This document shows, piece after piece, positions 38,043 to 45,017 of a stretch of DNA of 64,000 nucleotides (the first letter of the stretch is position 1; each line of letters begins with the position of its first letter). Origin of the DNA: Aldehydirespirator sp963662645. GTDB taxonomy: Bacteria; Actinomycetota; Acidimicrobiia; Acidimicrobiales; Aldehydirespiratoraceae. The stretch covers positions 2,790,001-2,854,000 of the forward strand of contig OY759762.1 in the NCBI GenBank assembly GCA_963662645.2, written 5' to 3'. Under the pieces are notes generated by a model. The model was not told the origin of the DNA. It saw nothing but the letters and a program-made list of their open reading frames with translations, and searched no databases. Both the position numbers and the translations under genes were made by a program.

Positions 38043-39397
38043 GTGCTTGCGGAAAGGACAGCCTCAACCACGGACTCGAACTCCGTGGGCGAGATGATCG
38101 GCTTCGCTCCGTACCATCCGTCCAGATAGCGCTTGGCGACAGCCTCCTGCTTGCGGGGCTCGAAGTCGATGAGTTGGTAGAGCTCGGTCCGGCCGTCGTT
38201 GAGCTTCTGCGTGAACCAGATCTGATCGCGTCCGAGGAGCCGCTCACCGAGCGCGCCGCCCAGCAGCGTCGTGTCGTGGGAGTTGAACAGGAGCTGGGCG
38301 TGCCTCGGGTTCGTGCTCGGGTTCTGGTAGAGCCGCACGAGTTGCGCCACGAGGTCTGGATGCAGGCTCGCATCCAACTCGTCGGCGAGCAGGACCGCTC
38401 CGGTCGTCAGAGACTCGATCACAGGCCCCACGAGGCCAAACCAAACCAGCGTTCCTAGCGACTCCTCCACATTGTCGAGTTCGATTTCGGTCGCGGATCC
38501 CCGATGCAGCAGGTTTACGCCTGTCATCTCCCCGAAGTCGGCGGGGTCCGGCGCGATGCTGTGGTCAGACTCGTCCTCGGTGCCGATGAGGATGCTCACG
38601 GCGCGCCGGATCTTGTCCTGCATGGCCGGATCCGGAGTCTGCTTGCGGACGCCGGTGATACCGAGGTCTGCCGCCTGCAGCAGATGCAGGACAGCCTCAC
38701 GCTTGGGGCCATCGTCGAGCATCTCTGCCGTCAGTACCTGGCGTGACAGCCTTGAGTCCGCCTCGGCCAGCCTGAGATTTTGTCCGAACCACTGGTACAG
38801 CGGCGACAGCACGGGGTGGTCGATCGCAGCAGCCGTGGAGAGGAACAGCGCGTTGGGTCGCAGCAAGTTGAGGACCGCCCGGCTTCGGGGGCGTTCCGCT
38901 GCGCCTAGCCGGATGGCCTCCCCTTGGCGCTGGAACAACAGCGCGGCCTTGCCTCTCGGGTAGTAGTGCGCCCACTCCTGGATCACCTGTTCGTCGTCCA
39001 GTTCGAATCCGTACTCATGGCGGACGCCGTTGAGCACGATGTTGACCTCGTAGCGGGACGGCAGACGCGGAGACTGCTCGTCAAGACGGAATGGCCATCT
39101 AGGCATGCCACCGCCTGGAACGCCTGACCGGAATGAACCGAGGACCAGACGCCTCATGTCGTCCATGACCTTGAGCAGGTTGCTCTTGCCTGAGCCGTTC
39201 GCGCCGAAAGCTCCGGCTACCGGAACCACACGCACGGGAGATCCGCCTTCGCGCCAAGGGACCGTGCGGACGTACTGCTTCTCCGCCATGGCGGTGGCTA
39301 GCAGCGACAGTTCGATCTCATCCTTGAACGAGCGGACGTTTTCGGCTCGGAAGGCGAGAAGAGCCGAGGGCCGTGACTCAGGGTCTAGGATGCTCAT
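38039..39397 (-). CDS. AAA ATPase, AbiLi/RloA-like
   Basis: A 452-residue SMC/OLD-like ATPase of the AAA_15/AAA_21 kind. Walker A is GAFGANGSGKSN (residues 63-73), the Walker B-like block is VLLADELDASLHPDL, and the switch region is LLFNSHDTTLLGG. The start MSILDPESRPSALLAFRAENVRSF is typical of ATPases of phage-defence and recombination systems. It forms an overlapping pair with the RloB gene. The stop of a truncated TcmP-like frame lies only 2 nt upstream of the ATG, which suggests that the original operon was TcmP-ATPase-RloB. Confidence 0.85.
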   Translation of the reverse strand: MSILDPESRPSALLAFRAENVRSFKDEIELSLLATAMAEKQYVRTVPWREGGSPVRVVPVAGAFGANGSGKSNLLKVMDDMRRLVLGSFRSGVPGGGMPRWPFRLDEQSPRLPSRYEVNIVLNGVRHEYGFELDDEQVIQEWAHYYPRGKAALLFQRQGEAIRLGAAERPRSRAVLNLLRPNALFLSTAAAIDHPVLSPLYQWFGQNLRLAEADSRLSRQVLTAEMLDDGPKREAVLHLLQAADLGITGVRKQTPDPAMQDKIRRAVSILIGTEDESDHSIAPDPADFGEMTGVNLLHRGSATEIELDNVEESLGTLVWFGLVGPVIESLTTGAVLLADELDASLHPDLVAQLVRLYQNPSTNPRHAQLLFNSHDTTLLGGALGERLLGRDQIWFTQKLNDGRTELYQLIDFEPRKQEAVAKRYLDGWYGAKPIISPTEFESVVEAVLSAST

Positions 39398-39399
39398 AT

Positions 39400-40005
39400 C
39401 TACAATATCGCAGAAAGTTTGCGAATTTTCAACCCACAGGCCAAATGGCGCTCAAGTATGTGATTCCTCGACGAGTCATCCATGAGCCAGCCTGGAAGTG
39501 TCGGAGATTCGTCGCCCTGGGTAGTTTCGAAGTACAGGGGAGGCTCCGCAGGGCTCTGGCCCATGGCATCGAACAGATTGGGCGTCCCTGCCCTTTCTCG
39601 TTCCTCTCGACTCCGTCTCTGAGCTACCTCAGATCGGTACTCCGCGGACTGTTCCCGAGCTTCCTCCAGGACTGATGACATGATGCGAGTACCTGCCGGA
39701 TGATCGGTTGCGAATACAAGCACGTACACCGGGGCGCCGCACTCGTTGCCCATCTCGATAGTGAGCGTCGTCGCGTAGCCGAGCGTCTCCTGGAGCCGGT
39801 AGCGGAACAACGTCGTGTAGAGATGGCGCGCTTCGGCTGCGCTCAGGCCGGTAGTGCGCTTCTCGTGAATCCTACGCCAGGCTGGAGTTCCGAAGAATTC
39901 AGTCACGGACGAGGCCAGCGCCTCATCCAGGCCTTGCGCGGAATCCCATCCGGCGAGTCTCGGAATGGTTGTATGCGAGAGCAGGACTAGCAGTTCGGCC
40001 TTGGT
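39400..40005 (-). pseudogene. 5'-truncated three-Cys-motif partner (TcmP) gene
   Basis: The frame from about 40005 down to the TAG at 39402-39400 encodes roughly 200 residues matching what I know of TcmP C-terminal halves: TKAELLVLLSHTTI, LFRYRLQETLGYATTLTIEM, PVYVLVFATDHPAGTRIMSS and a charged tail. The N-terminal half, which in TcmP proteins contains the methyltransferase-like fold, is missing. Upstream codons in this frame are unrelated low-complexity residues, and a different gene start abuts it. TcmP genes occur with defence or phage-related genes. The fragment is probably non-functional unless a cryptic start is used. Confidence 0.55.
39404..39432 (-). promoter_or_regulatory. Candidate sigma70-type promoter for the ATPase-RloB operon
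   Basis: Reading the minus strand, TTGAAA (39432-39427), a 17-bp spacer and GATATT (39409-39404) precede the ATPase ATG by 6 nt, so the mRNA would be essentially leaderless. The region is markedly AT-rich compared with its surroundings. It lies within the end of the TcmP-like frame, so the operon could be expressed independently of that gene. Confidence 0.45.
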
Positions 40006-40045
40006 TGTACCCGTCGATGTAGGCGATGACCCGTTCTCTTGACAC
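40004..40045 (-). pseudogene. 5' remnant of a NYN-domain gene
   Basis: From a GTG at 40045 the minus strand encodes SRERVIAYIDGYN, the usual beginning of NYN/LabA-type nucleases with the first metal-binding Asp. The similarity then stops abruptly at 40004 and the frame ends soon after. The same point is where TcmP-like sequence starts in another frame. This suggests that two genes were joined by deletion or recombination. Confidence 0.35.
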
Positions 40046-40357
40046 GATCCGGCGACGGTACTTGAACCTCTGTCACAGGCTGTCGATACTGTGAATTGCA
40101 CCCTCTCCACGGTCCGAGATGCGCGGTGGCCGCGCATTCACTGGGCCGGTGATGTACCGTGAAGTGCAACCCCCCCAAGGTGAGTAACCCTGGGCCGACG
40201 GCCCCGACTCCGGTCGGGGCTGTCTCGTTTCGGCGGCAAGTGCCCGGACCCGGCCTCAAGGCACCGATGCGCTCGCGCCGCTCGCCGCCCCGCCGGGAGA
40301 TAGTCCGGTAGCGATGCGCCGTGCGTGATCAAGGTCAGCGAAACAAGGGAGAGGGGC
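40046..40357. other. Non-coding stretch between TcmP/NYN remnant and RNA ligase gene
   Basis: Three hundred bases without a supported gene. They contain a pair of imperfect direct repeats resembling TACTGTGAATTGCACCC (about 40086) and TACCGTGAAGTGCAACCCC (about 40153), and the hairpin at 40201. No tRNA, attachment site or integrase fragment could be recognised. The region is probably a recombination scar. Confidence 0.5.
40201..40220. terminator. Perfect 8-bp hairpin, possible terminator
   Basis: GCCCCGAC-TCCG-GTCGGGGC is a perfect stem with a stable tetraloop. On the plus strand it is followed by TGTCTCGTTT, a weak T-rich tail. On the minus strand it lies 137 bp downstream of the RNA ligase stop and could end that transcript, though without a T-run on that strand. 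Confidence 0.3.
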
Positions 40358-41608
40358 TCAATCCACGGTGCCGTGTGGCACAATCCGTTCGGAGGTAGGA
40401 GTCTCAGGCTCGCCGTGCGGTCTGCTGGCCGAGGGGCGGTCGCCGGGGCCGCTGGGCTTGGTCTGGGCCCATATGGCGAGTCGGGCGTCGGCGCGTCCAT
40501 TGCGGAGGGCGAAGATTGGGCCGGGATGCACGCCATTGTCCGTGGCGAGGCGCTGGGCCGCGGCTGCGAAGGCGCGGTCGGAGTCGTCGGTGGCGTCGGC
40601 CGCCGCTCGGTGAGCAAGCGACTCGTACAGGCGTATCCGCTCATCGGCGGTGGCCGCGCAGTCGGCGACCTCGCTGTCGTACCAGGGCAGGAACTCCTCG
40701 GGCAGCGCGGCGCGCAACCCTTCGACCGGATCCTCGCCTTGGCCGAGCAGCCCGGCGACCGTCTCAGGGGAGAGTCTCAGACGCGCGGCTACGGCCCTTT
40801 CCGGCGCGCCCATGCGGACGGCGGCACGCACCGCCGCGGCCTCCCAGACGCGAGCGGAGGTGAGCCCGAAGGCCACGCGGTGGGCGGCCAAGTAAGCGGG
40901 GAACTTCAGCTTGAAGCGGATGTGCGGCGTCGCCTCGCTGGCCGCGAATCGGGCCACGTAGCCCTCGCAGTCCGCCTCGCCAGCTGTAGCGACGTGGTCC
41001 AGCAGCGTTTCGAAGTCGGGAAAGTTCGCTGTCTCGGCCCGCGGCCCGGGCCAGCCAAGGCGGCTCGTATCGATGTCGGCCCCGGTCTCGATGTCGATCA
41101 GGGAGATGAGCACGAGGTCCCGCATATCGCCGTAGTCGAGCACCACACGGTTGCCCGGGTAGATGATCTCGAACAGGGGAGTGACGCCCTCTGGGATGAC
41201 GACCTGCCGGTACTTCTCGTGCCAGATGCGGGTGGCCTCGACGGCCTGGCGGGAGGTCAGCGAGCCCCGGGTCGCCAGGCGCACGTCGCCTTCCGGGTGG
41301 GTGTAGGCGATCCCGAGCGACCCGTCCAGTTTCGCGGTGATCTCCATTGGTTGTCCCGAAGGGATGGCGGGGGCATCGGGCTCCGACGGTCCGAAGAACT
41401 TCGGAAACGGTCGGGCCACGACCCGTCCGGCGCCGTCGAGGATGAGGCCGCGGCAGGCGACCGTCGCCTCGTTCCAAGACCTCGAGTAGGTCGCCTTGGC
41501 CGTGTAGTTCAGGATCCTCAGCCGGCCGTCCGTCTGAACGGACACGAGCCCCGCGCCGACGGCCGCGCCGACAAGGGCAGGATCGCAGACATCTCCCAGT
41601 TCAGCCAT
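40358..41608 (-). CDS. T4 Rnl1-type RNA ligase
   Basis: A 416-residue ATP-dependent RNA ligase. The adenylated lysine is K93 in motif I TAKLDGSLGIAY. Motif Ia is TRGSL, motif III is PLFEIIYPGNRVVLDYG, motif IV is DCEGYVARF and motif V is HIRFKLKFPAYL. The N-terminal NYTAKATYSRSWNEATVACR matches the Rnl1 adenylyltransferase entry region. The C-terminal 180 residues are helical, as in T4 Rnl1. It would seal RNA breaks, for example tRNA cleaved by anticodon nucleases. Its place beside an AbiL-like operon and a toxin pair suggests RNA repair linked to defence. Confidence 0.85.
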   Translation of the reverse strand: MAELGDVCDPALVGAAVGAGLVSVQTDGRLRILNYTAKATYSRSWNEATVACRGLILDGAGRVVARPFPKFFGPSEPDAPAIPSGQPMEITAKLDGSLGIAYTHPEGDVRLATRGSLTSRQAVEATRIWHEKYRQVVIPEGVTPLFEIIYPGNRVVLDYGDMRDLVLISLIDIETGADIDTSRLGWPGPRAETANFPDFETLLDHVATAGEADCEGYVARFAASEATPHIRFKLKFPAYLAAHRVAFGLTSARVWEAAAVRAAVRMGAPERAVAARLRLSPETVAGLLGQGEDPVEGLRAALPEEFLPWYDSEVADCAATADERIRLYESLAHRAAADATDDSDRAFAAAAQRLATDNGVHPGPIFALRNGRADARLAIWAQTKPSGPGDRPSASRPHGEPETPTSERIVPHGTVD

Positions 41609-41621
41609 GAGTCAAGTGTAA

Positions 41622-41664
41622 TCATCATCTAGAACATGATGAAGTGTTATTTGCTGAAAATAAC
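41622..41664. promoter_or_regulatory. AT-rich leader with two inverted repeats before the RNA ligase gene
   Basis: In an otherwise GC-rich region, 41609-41680 is AT-rich and holds two perfect inverted repeats side by side: TCATCAT-CTAGAAC-ATGATGA (41622-41642) and GTTATTT-GCTGA-AAATAAC (41646-41664). They lie 13-56 bp upstream of the minus-strand start at 41608. A plus-strand TATAAT occurs at 41665-41670. They could be operators or promoter-associated structures controlling the RNA ligase gene. Confidence 0.5.
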
Positions 41665-41704
41665 TATAATTAGTGGACCTCTGTGGTGCCCGCCGGAAGG
41701 GGGT

Positions 41705-43039
41705 CTACTGCTCGGTGGGCGTGGTGGGGGTGTACTCGTAGACGGTGTTGGTCCGGGTGGCGGCCGGGTCGCTGGAGTCGAGATGTTCGACGACGACCAG
41801 CCGCTGCACGCCGCAGTCGCCGAAGTCGTCGCAGGTGATCGGCCCGATGATCCCGCGGTACCCGGACACGTCGTCGAGATACTGGCGCACGCCTGCCAGG
41901 TCGATCACGAGCGATTCGCCGTCGGGCCGCGAGGCCGCCTCTATCGCCTCGAGCAGCAGGGTGGCCGCGTCGTAGGCGTGCGCCCAGAAGGCCGCCTCGG
42001 GTGCCGTGCCGTAGGCGTCCTCGTACTCGGCCAGGAGGTCGGCGCTCTGCCTGCCGGTGCTCTCGTTGGCGTTCATGCCGAAACTGAGGTCGGGTCCGGA
42101 CAGGAACGTCCCCTCGGACTCCTCCACTCCCAAGAAGTCGTCCGACAGCAGACCGTCGGCGGAGACCCGCAGCACGCCGCCGAGTCCTGCGATGTCGGGC
42201 AACTGCTGCACGATGGCGGTGCCCACTGTCCGCGACACGATGAAGAACAGGGCCTCCGGCGAGCCGCCGGCCAGGTCGGTGAGCGTCGGCACCATGTTGG
42301 TCTCGTCGCGGGGGACGACGGCGACGCCGGTGACCGAGCCGCCGAGCCCTTGGAATGAGGCTACGAACGCCTCTGCGAGACTCTGGGTGTAGGCGTCGCC
42401 GCTGTGGATCGCGGCGACTGCGTCGATGCCCTTCTCGTCGCGGAGGAACTGCGCCAGCGTCGCTGCCTGGTACAGATCGTTGTCCGCGGTCCGGTAGTAG
42501 CCCCTGTGGTGGTCGGCGCTCGGGTTTCCGGCCAGGTCGGACGTGAGCCGGGGGGAAGTGTTCGACGGGGAGATCATCACTTTGTTGGTGCCGGTGATCA
42601 GAGGCGCCGCGGTGACCGCAGCCGCCGAGCACGTCGTGCCGACCACGCCGATCACATCGGCGTCGGCGGCGATCGCCTGTCCGGCCAGTTCGCCGCCCTC
42701 GGGCGAGCAGCCGTCGTCGACGGGAGTGCCGAGATCCACCTCGAAGCCGTGGACCGGTCCGTAGTGGCCGACGGCGAGCCGCACGACCCTCTCGTTCATC
42801 GGACCAGAGCCCGCGTCGCCGCTCAGCGCCAGCACCGACCGGATCTGGATGGCCTCCCCCGGGCCGACCTCCACGACCCCGAGCGACCCGTCGCCCAGAG
42901 CATCGCCGCCACCGCCGGCCCCGGCTCCGTCCTCGCCACTGCATGCTGCGGCCACCAGAGCCAACGCCGCCACCAGGGCCGAGGCCACTACCAGCCGACG
43001 CCCACGCCGGGCCACGACTACGGGGCGTAAGGTGCTCAC
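41705..43039 (-). CDS. Branched-chain amino-acid-type substrate-binding lipoprotein
   Basis: A 444-residue lipoprotein. A basic N-terminus (VVVARRGRR), a hydrophobic core and the lipobox LVAAAC are followed by a Gly-rich linker. The remainder is a type 1 periplasmic-binding fold (Peripla_BP_6): VLALSGDAGSGPMNERVV, ADVIGVVGTTCSAAAVTAAP, NKVMISPSNTSP and WAHAYDAATLLLEAIEAA. The family binds amino acids, amides or aromatic acids. No permease or ATPase genes are adjacent. The GTG start at 43039 is 2 bp from the divergent YibE/F start; a slightly shorter protein starting at an internal GTG is possible. Confidence 0.8.
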   Translation of the reverse strand: MSTLRPVVVARRGRRLVVASALVAALALVAAACSGEDGAGAGGGGDALGDGSLGVVEVGPGEAIQIRSVLALSGDAGSGPMNERVVRLAVGHYGPVHGFEVDLGTPVDDGCSPEGGELAGQAIAADADVIGVVGTTCSAAAVTAAPLITGTNKVMISPSNTSPRLTSDLAGNPSADHHRGYYRTADNDLYQAATLAQFLRDEKGIDAVAAIHSGDAYTQSLAEAFVASFQGLGGSVTGVAVVPRDETNMVPTLTDLAGGSPEALFFIVSRTVGTAIVQQLPDIAGLGGVLRVSADGLLSDDFLGVEESEGTFLSGPDLSFGMNANESTGRQSADLLAEYEDAYGTAPEAAFWAHAYDAATLLLEAIEAASRPDGESLVIDLAGVRQYLDDVSGYRGIIGPITCDDFGDCGVQRLVVVEHLDSSDPAATRTNTVYEYTPTTPTEQ

Positions 43040-43041
43040 GG

Positions 43042-44346
43042 ATGCGAGGCTACCGTTGGGCCGGCTGGAAGGATTGGCGAAGGGACCGGGTGTTCGTGTC
43101 GGTGCTCGTCTTCGTCGGGCTGGCCGGGGTGGCAGCCATCGTCGGACTCGTCCTGCTGTGGCCCACTGGCGAGGGCCGCGACGCCGCTCAGGAGAGGGCC
43201 GACGAGATCGGCCTCACCTACCAGCGCCTGACCTCCACCGTCACCGAGGTCGCCGACCGGGTGTGCAGCTACTCGGCGCCCGACGATCCGCAGGCTTGCC
43301 GGACCATCACGGTGAGCGTCAACGAGGGCCCCGGTGAGGGCACGCAAGTGGCTCTGCCGGAGTTCAACCTCGCCTACGACCGGGTCTCCATACGGATCTC
43401 TCCCGGCGACAAGGTGATCGTCGGCTACGAGGACTCCAACGACTACTACTTCTTCGTCGACCGCGACCGCCGCACGCCGCTGGTCTGGCTCGCCGGGCTG
43501 TTCGCGCTGGTGGTCGTGGCGCTGGGGCGCCTGCGGGGCGCCATGGCCTTGGTGGGGATGGCCGCCACGCTCGTCGTGCTGGTTGCCTTCGTCGCTCCCT
43601 CCGTGCTCGACGGCAACCATCCGGTGCTGGTGGCGGTGGTGGCCGCCGCGGTCATTGCCTTCGTGGGCCTGTATGTCACACACGGCCTTAACGCGCGCAC
43701 CACCATCGCCCTCGCCGGCACCTTGGCGTCGCTGGAGATCACCCTCGGGCTGTCGTGGGTCTTCTTCGGACTCGCCGAATTCACTGGTCTGGCGACCGAG
43801 GAGGGCCTGACCCTGCCCCTGATCGCCGGCGACGTCGACCTGGCCTCTCTGCTGCTCGGCGGGGCCATCATCGGCGCGCTGGGCGCGCTCGACGACGTGA
43901 CCGTCACCCAGGTGGCCACTGTGGCGGAGTTGCGCCACCACAGCCCCCACCTACCCAAACGCGAACTCATCGCCTCGGGCATCAGGGTGGGGCGGGAGCA
44001 CATCGCCGCCACCGTCAACACGCTGCTGCTGGCCTACGTCGGCGCGGGCCTGCCGCTCGTGCTGCTGTTCGCGGTGTCGGACCAGTCGCTGGCCATGGTG
44101 GCCAACTCCGAGCTGATCGCGGTGGAGATCGTCCGGACGCTATGCGGCTCGCTGGGCCTGGTCGCGGCCGTGCCGGTCACGACCGTGCTGGCCGCGCTGG
44201 TCAAGGCCAGTGTCGGCACCCCAAGATCAGCCGAGCCGGCCGATGGTCCTCGACCGGATGGGCAGGTAGCGGCCGAGTCAGCCGATCCCGCGCCAGAGCC
44301 CCGGTGGGAGGATTTTGCTCCCGACCCGGACGAGGCCGAATGGTGA
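43042..44346 (+). CDS. YibE/F-like integral membrane protein
   Basis: A 434-residue membrane protein with the YibE/F family core. One N-terminal helix (VFVSVLVFVGLAGVAAIVGL) is followed by an extracytoplasmic domain of about 100 residues, then seven or more hydrophobic helices (VWLAGLFALVVVALG onward). The most conserved stretch is IGALGALDDVTVTQ, followed by the amphipathic HHSPHLPKRELIASGIRVGR. The acidic/proline-rich C-terminus is cytoplasmic or disordered. Its function is not established in this family. The start lies 2 bp from the divergent lipoprotein start, so the promoters must overlap the neighbouring coding sequences. Confidence 0.8.
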   Translation: MRGYRWAGWKDWRRDRVFVSVLVFVGLAGVAAIVGLVLLWPTGEGRDAAQERADEIGLTYQRLTSTVTEVADRVCSYSAPDDPQACRTITVSVNEGPGEGTQVALPEFNLAYDRVSIRISPGDKVIVGYEDSNDYYFFVDRDRRTPLVWLAGLFALVVVALGRLRGAMALVGMAATLVVLVAFVAPSVLDGNHPVLVAVVAAAVIAFVGLYVTHGLNARTTIALAGTLASLEITLGLSWVFFGLAEFTGLATEEGLTLPLIAGDVDLASLLLGGAIIGALGALDDVTVTQVATVAELRHHSPHLPKRELIASGIRVGREHIAATVNTLLLAYVGAGLPLVLLFAVSDQSLAMVANSELIAVEIVRTLCGSLGLVAAVPVTTVLAALVKASVGTPRSAEPADGPRPDGQVAAESADPAPEPRWEDFAPDPDEAEW

Positions 44347-44409
44347 TGCGATCCCTGTCATCCCCGGATCCGGGCTGGGGCGTGCATTAGGCCCGGAGCC
44401 GCTGGCCCG

Positions 44410-44470
44410 ATCAGAATCTCGGGTTTGTTTTGGGTGGTAGATCCGCAGAACCGACCCGAGATCTCCGGCA
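44410..44470 (+). repeat. Dispersed 61-bp repeat, copy A
   Basis: This 61-bp segment begins ATCAGAATCTCGGGTTTG and ends CCCGAGATCTCCGGCA. Its ends form a perfect inverted repeat (ATCTCGGGT ... ACCCGAGAT). It lies in the convergent gap between the YibE/F gene and a small membrane-protein gene. It matches copy B at 52766-52826 at about 45 of 61 positions with no gaps. Confidence 0.6.
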
Positions 44471-44483
44471 GCGCCCCGGTTGC

Positions 44484-44942
44484 TCAGCCTCCGGGCTGCC
44501 AGATCATCAGGATCAGCTGGACCGTGAACCCGATCGACAGCAGGGCCGACCCCACCTCCAGGCGCTTCTCGGTCCCCGGCGACGCCCCCTCGGTGCCCTG
44601 GGCCTTCAGCGCGGGCCTGATCAGGCCGTGCAGCACCCCGTTCATCACCACCCAGATCACGATGGCGGCGATCACCCAGCCCTCAGTCAGCGAGATCGCG
44701 TCCTCCGACATCTCGACCATGGCGATGCCGAGCAGGCCGGCCACGATCAGCGCCGGGCTGTACAGGCGGCGTGCGTTGGCTGCCATGGCCACGACCAGTT
44801 GTTGGTACCCGGCGCCGCCCGCCGACTGCATCTGCCTGCGCAGCAGCGGATGGACAAACACCGGGGCCAGAGCCACCAGGACTGTGAGGACATGAAGCAG
44901 CTCGACGATGTTGTAGGCGGTGGTGCCCGCAGCGAAGACCAT
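44484..44942 (-). CDS. Four-helix membrane protein, DUF2269-like
   Basis: A 152-residue predicted integral membrane protein with four hydrophobic segments: NIVELLHVLTVLVALAPVFV (about 11-30), ALIVAGLLGIAMV, GWVIAAIVIWVVMNGVL and GSALLSIGFTVQLILMIW. The layout and the start EL(L)HVL resemble DUF2269 proteins of unknown function. Cytoplasmic segments contain RRQMQSAGGAGYQ and a basic-acidic loop. The gene is convergent with the YibE/F gene and divergent (75 bp) from menF. Confidence 0.6.
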   Translation of the reverse strand: MVFAAGTTAYNIVELLHVLTVLVALAPVFVHPLLRRQMQSAGGAGYQQLVVAMAANARRLYSPALIVAGLLGIAMVEMSEDAISLTEGWVIAAIVIWVVMNGVLHGLIRPALKAQGTEGASPGTEKRLEVGSALLSIGFTVQLILMIWQPGG

Positions 44943-45017
44943 GAGCTGACTCTAGCCGGACACCCCCGGCAGCCGAGCGGAGGCACCCCGGCAGCGGCTC
45001 CGGGTTGCGCACCTAGC

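Noticed and set aside
40020..40075. tRNA T-arm-like sequence GGTTCAAGTACC on the minus strand
   Set aside because: The bases beside it do not pair into a T-stem, and no anticodon or acceptor arms could be drawn around it.
41665..41670. Plus-strand TATAAT near the RNA ligase gene
   Set aside because: It points towards a convergent gene, has no -35 element, and occurs in a generally AT-rich patch where the motif is likely by chance.
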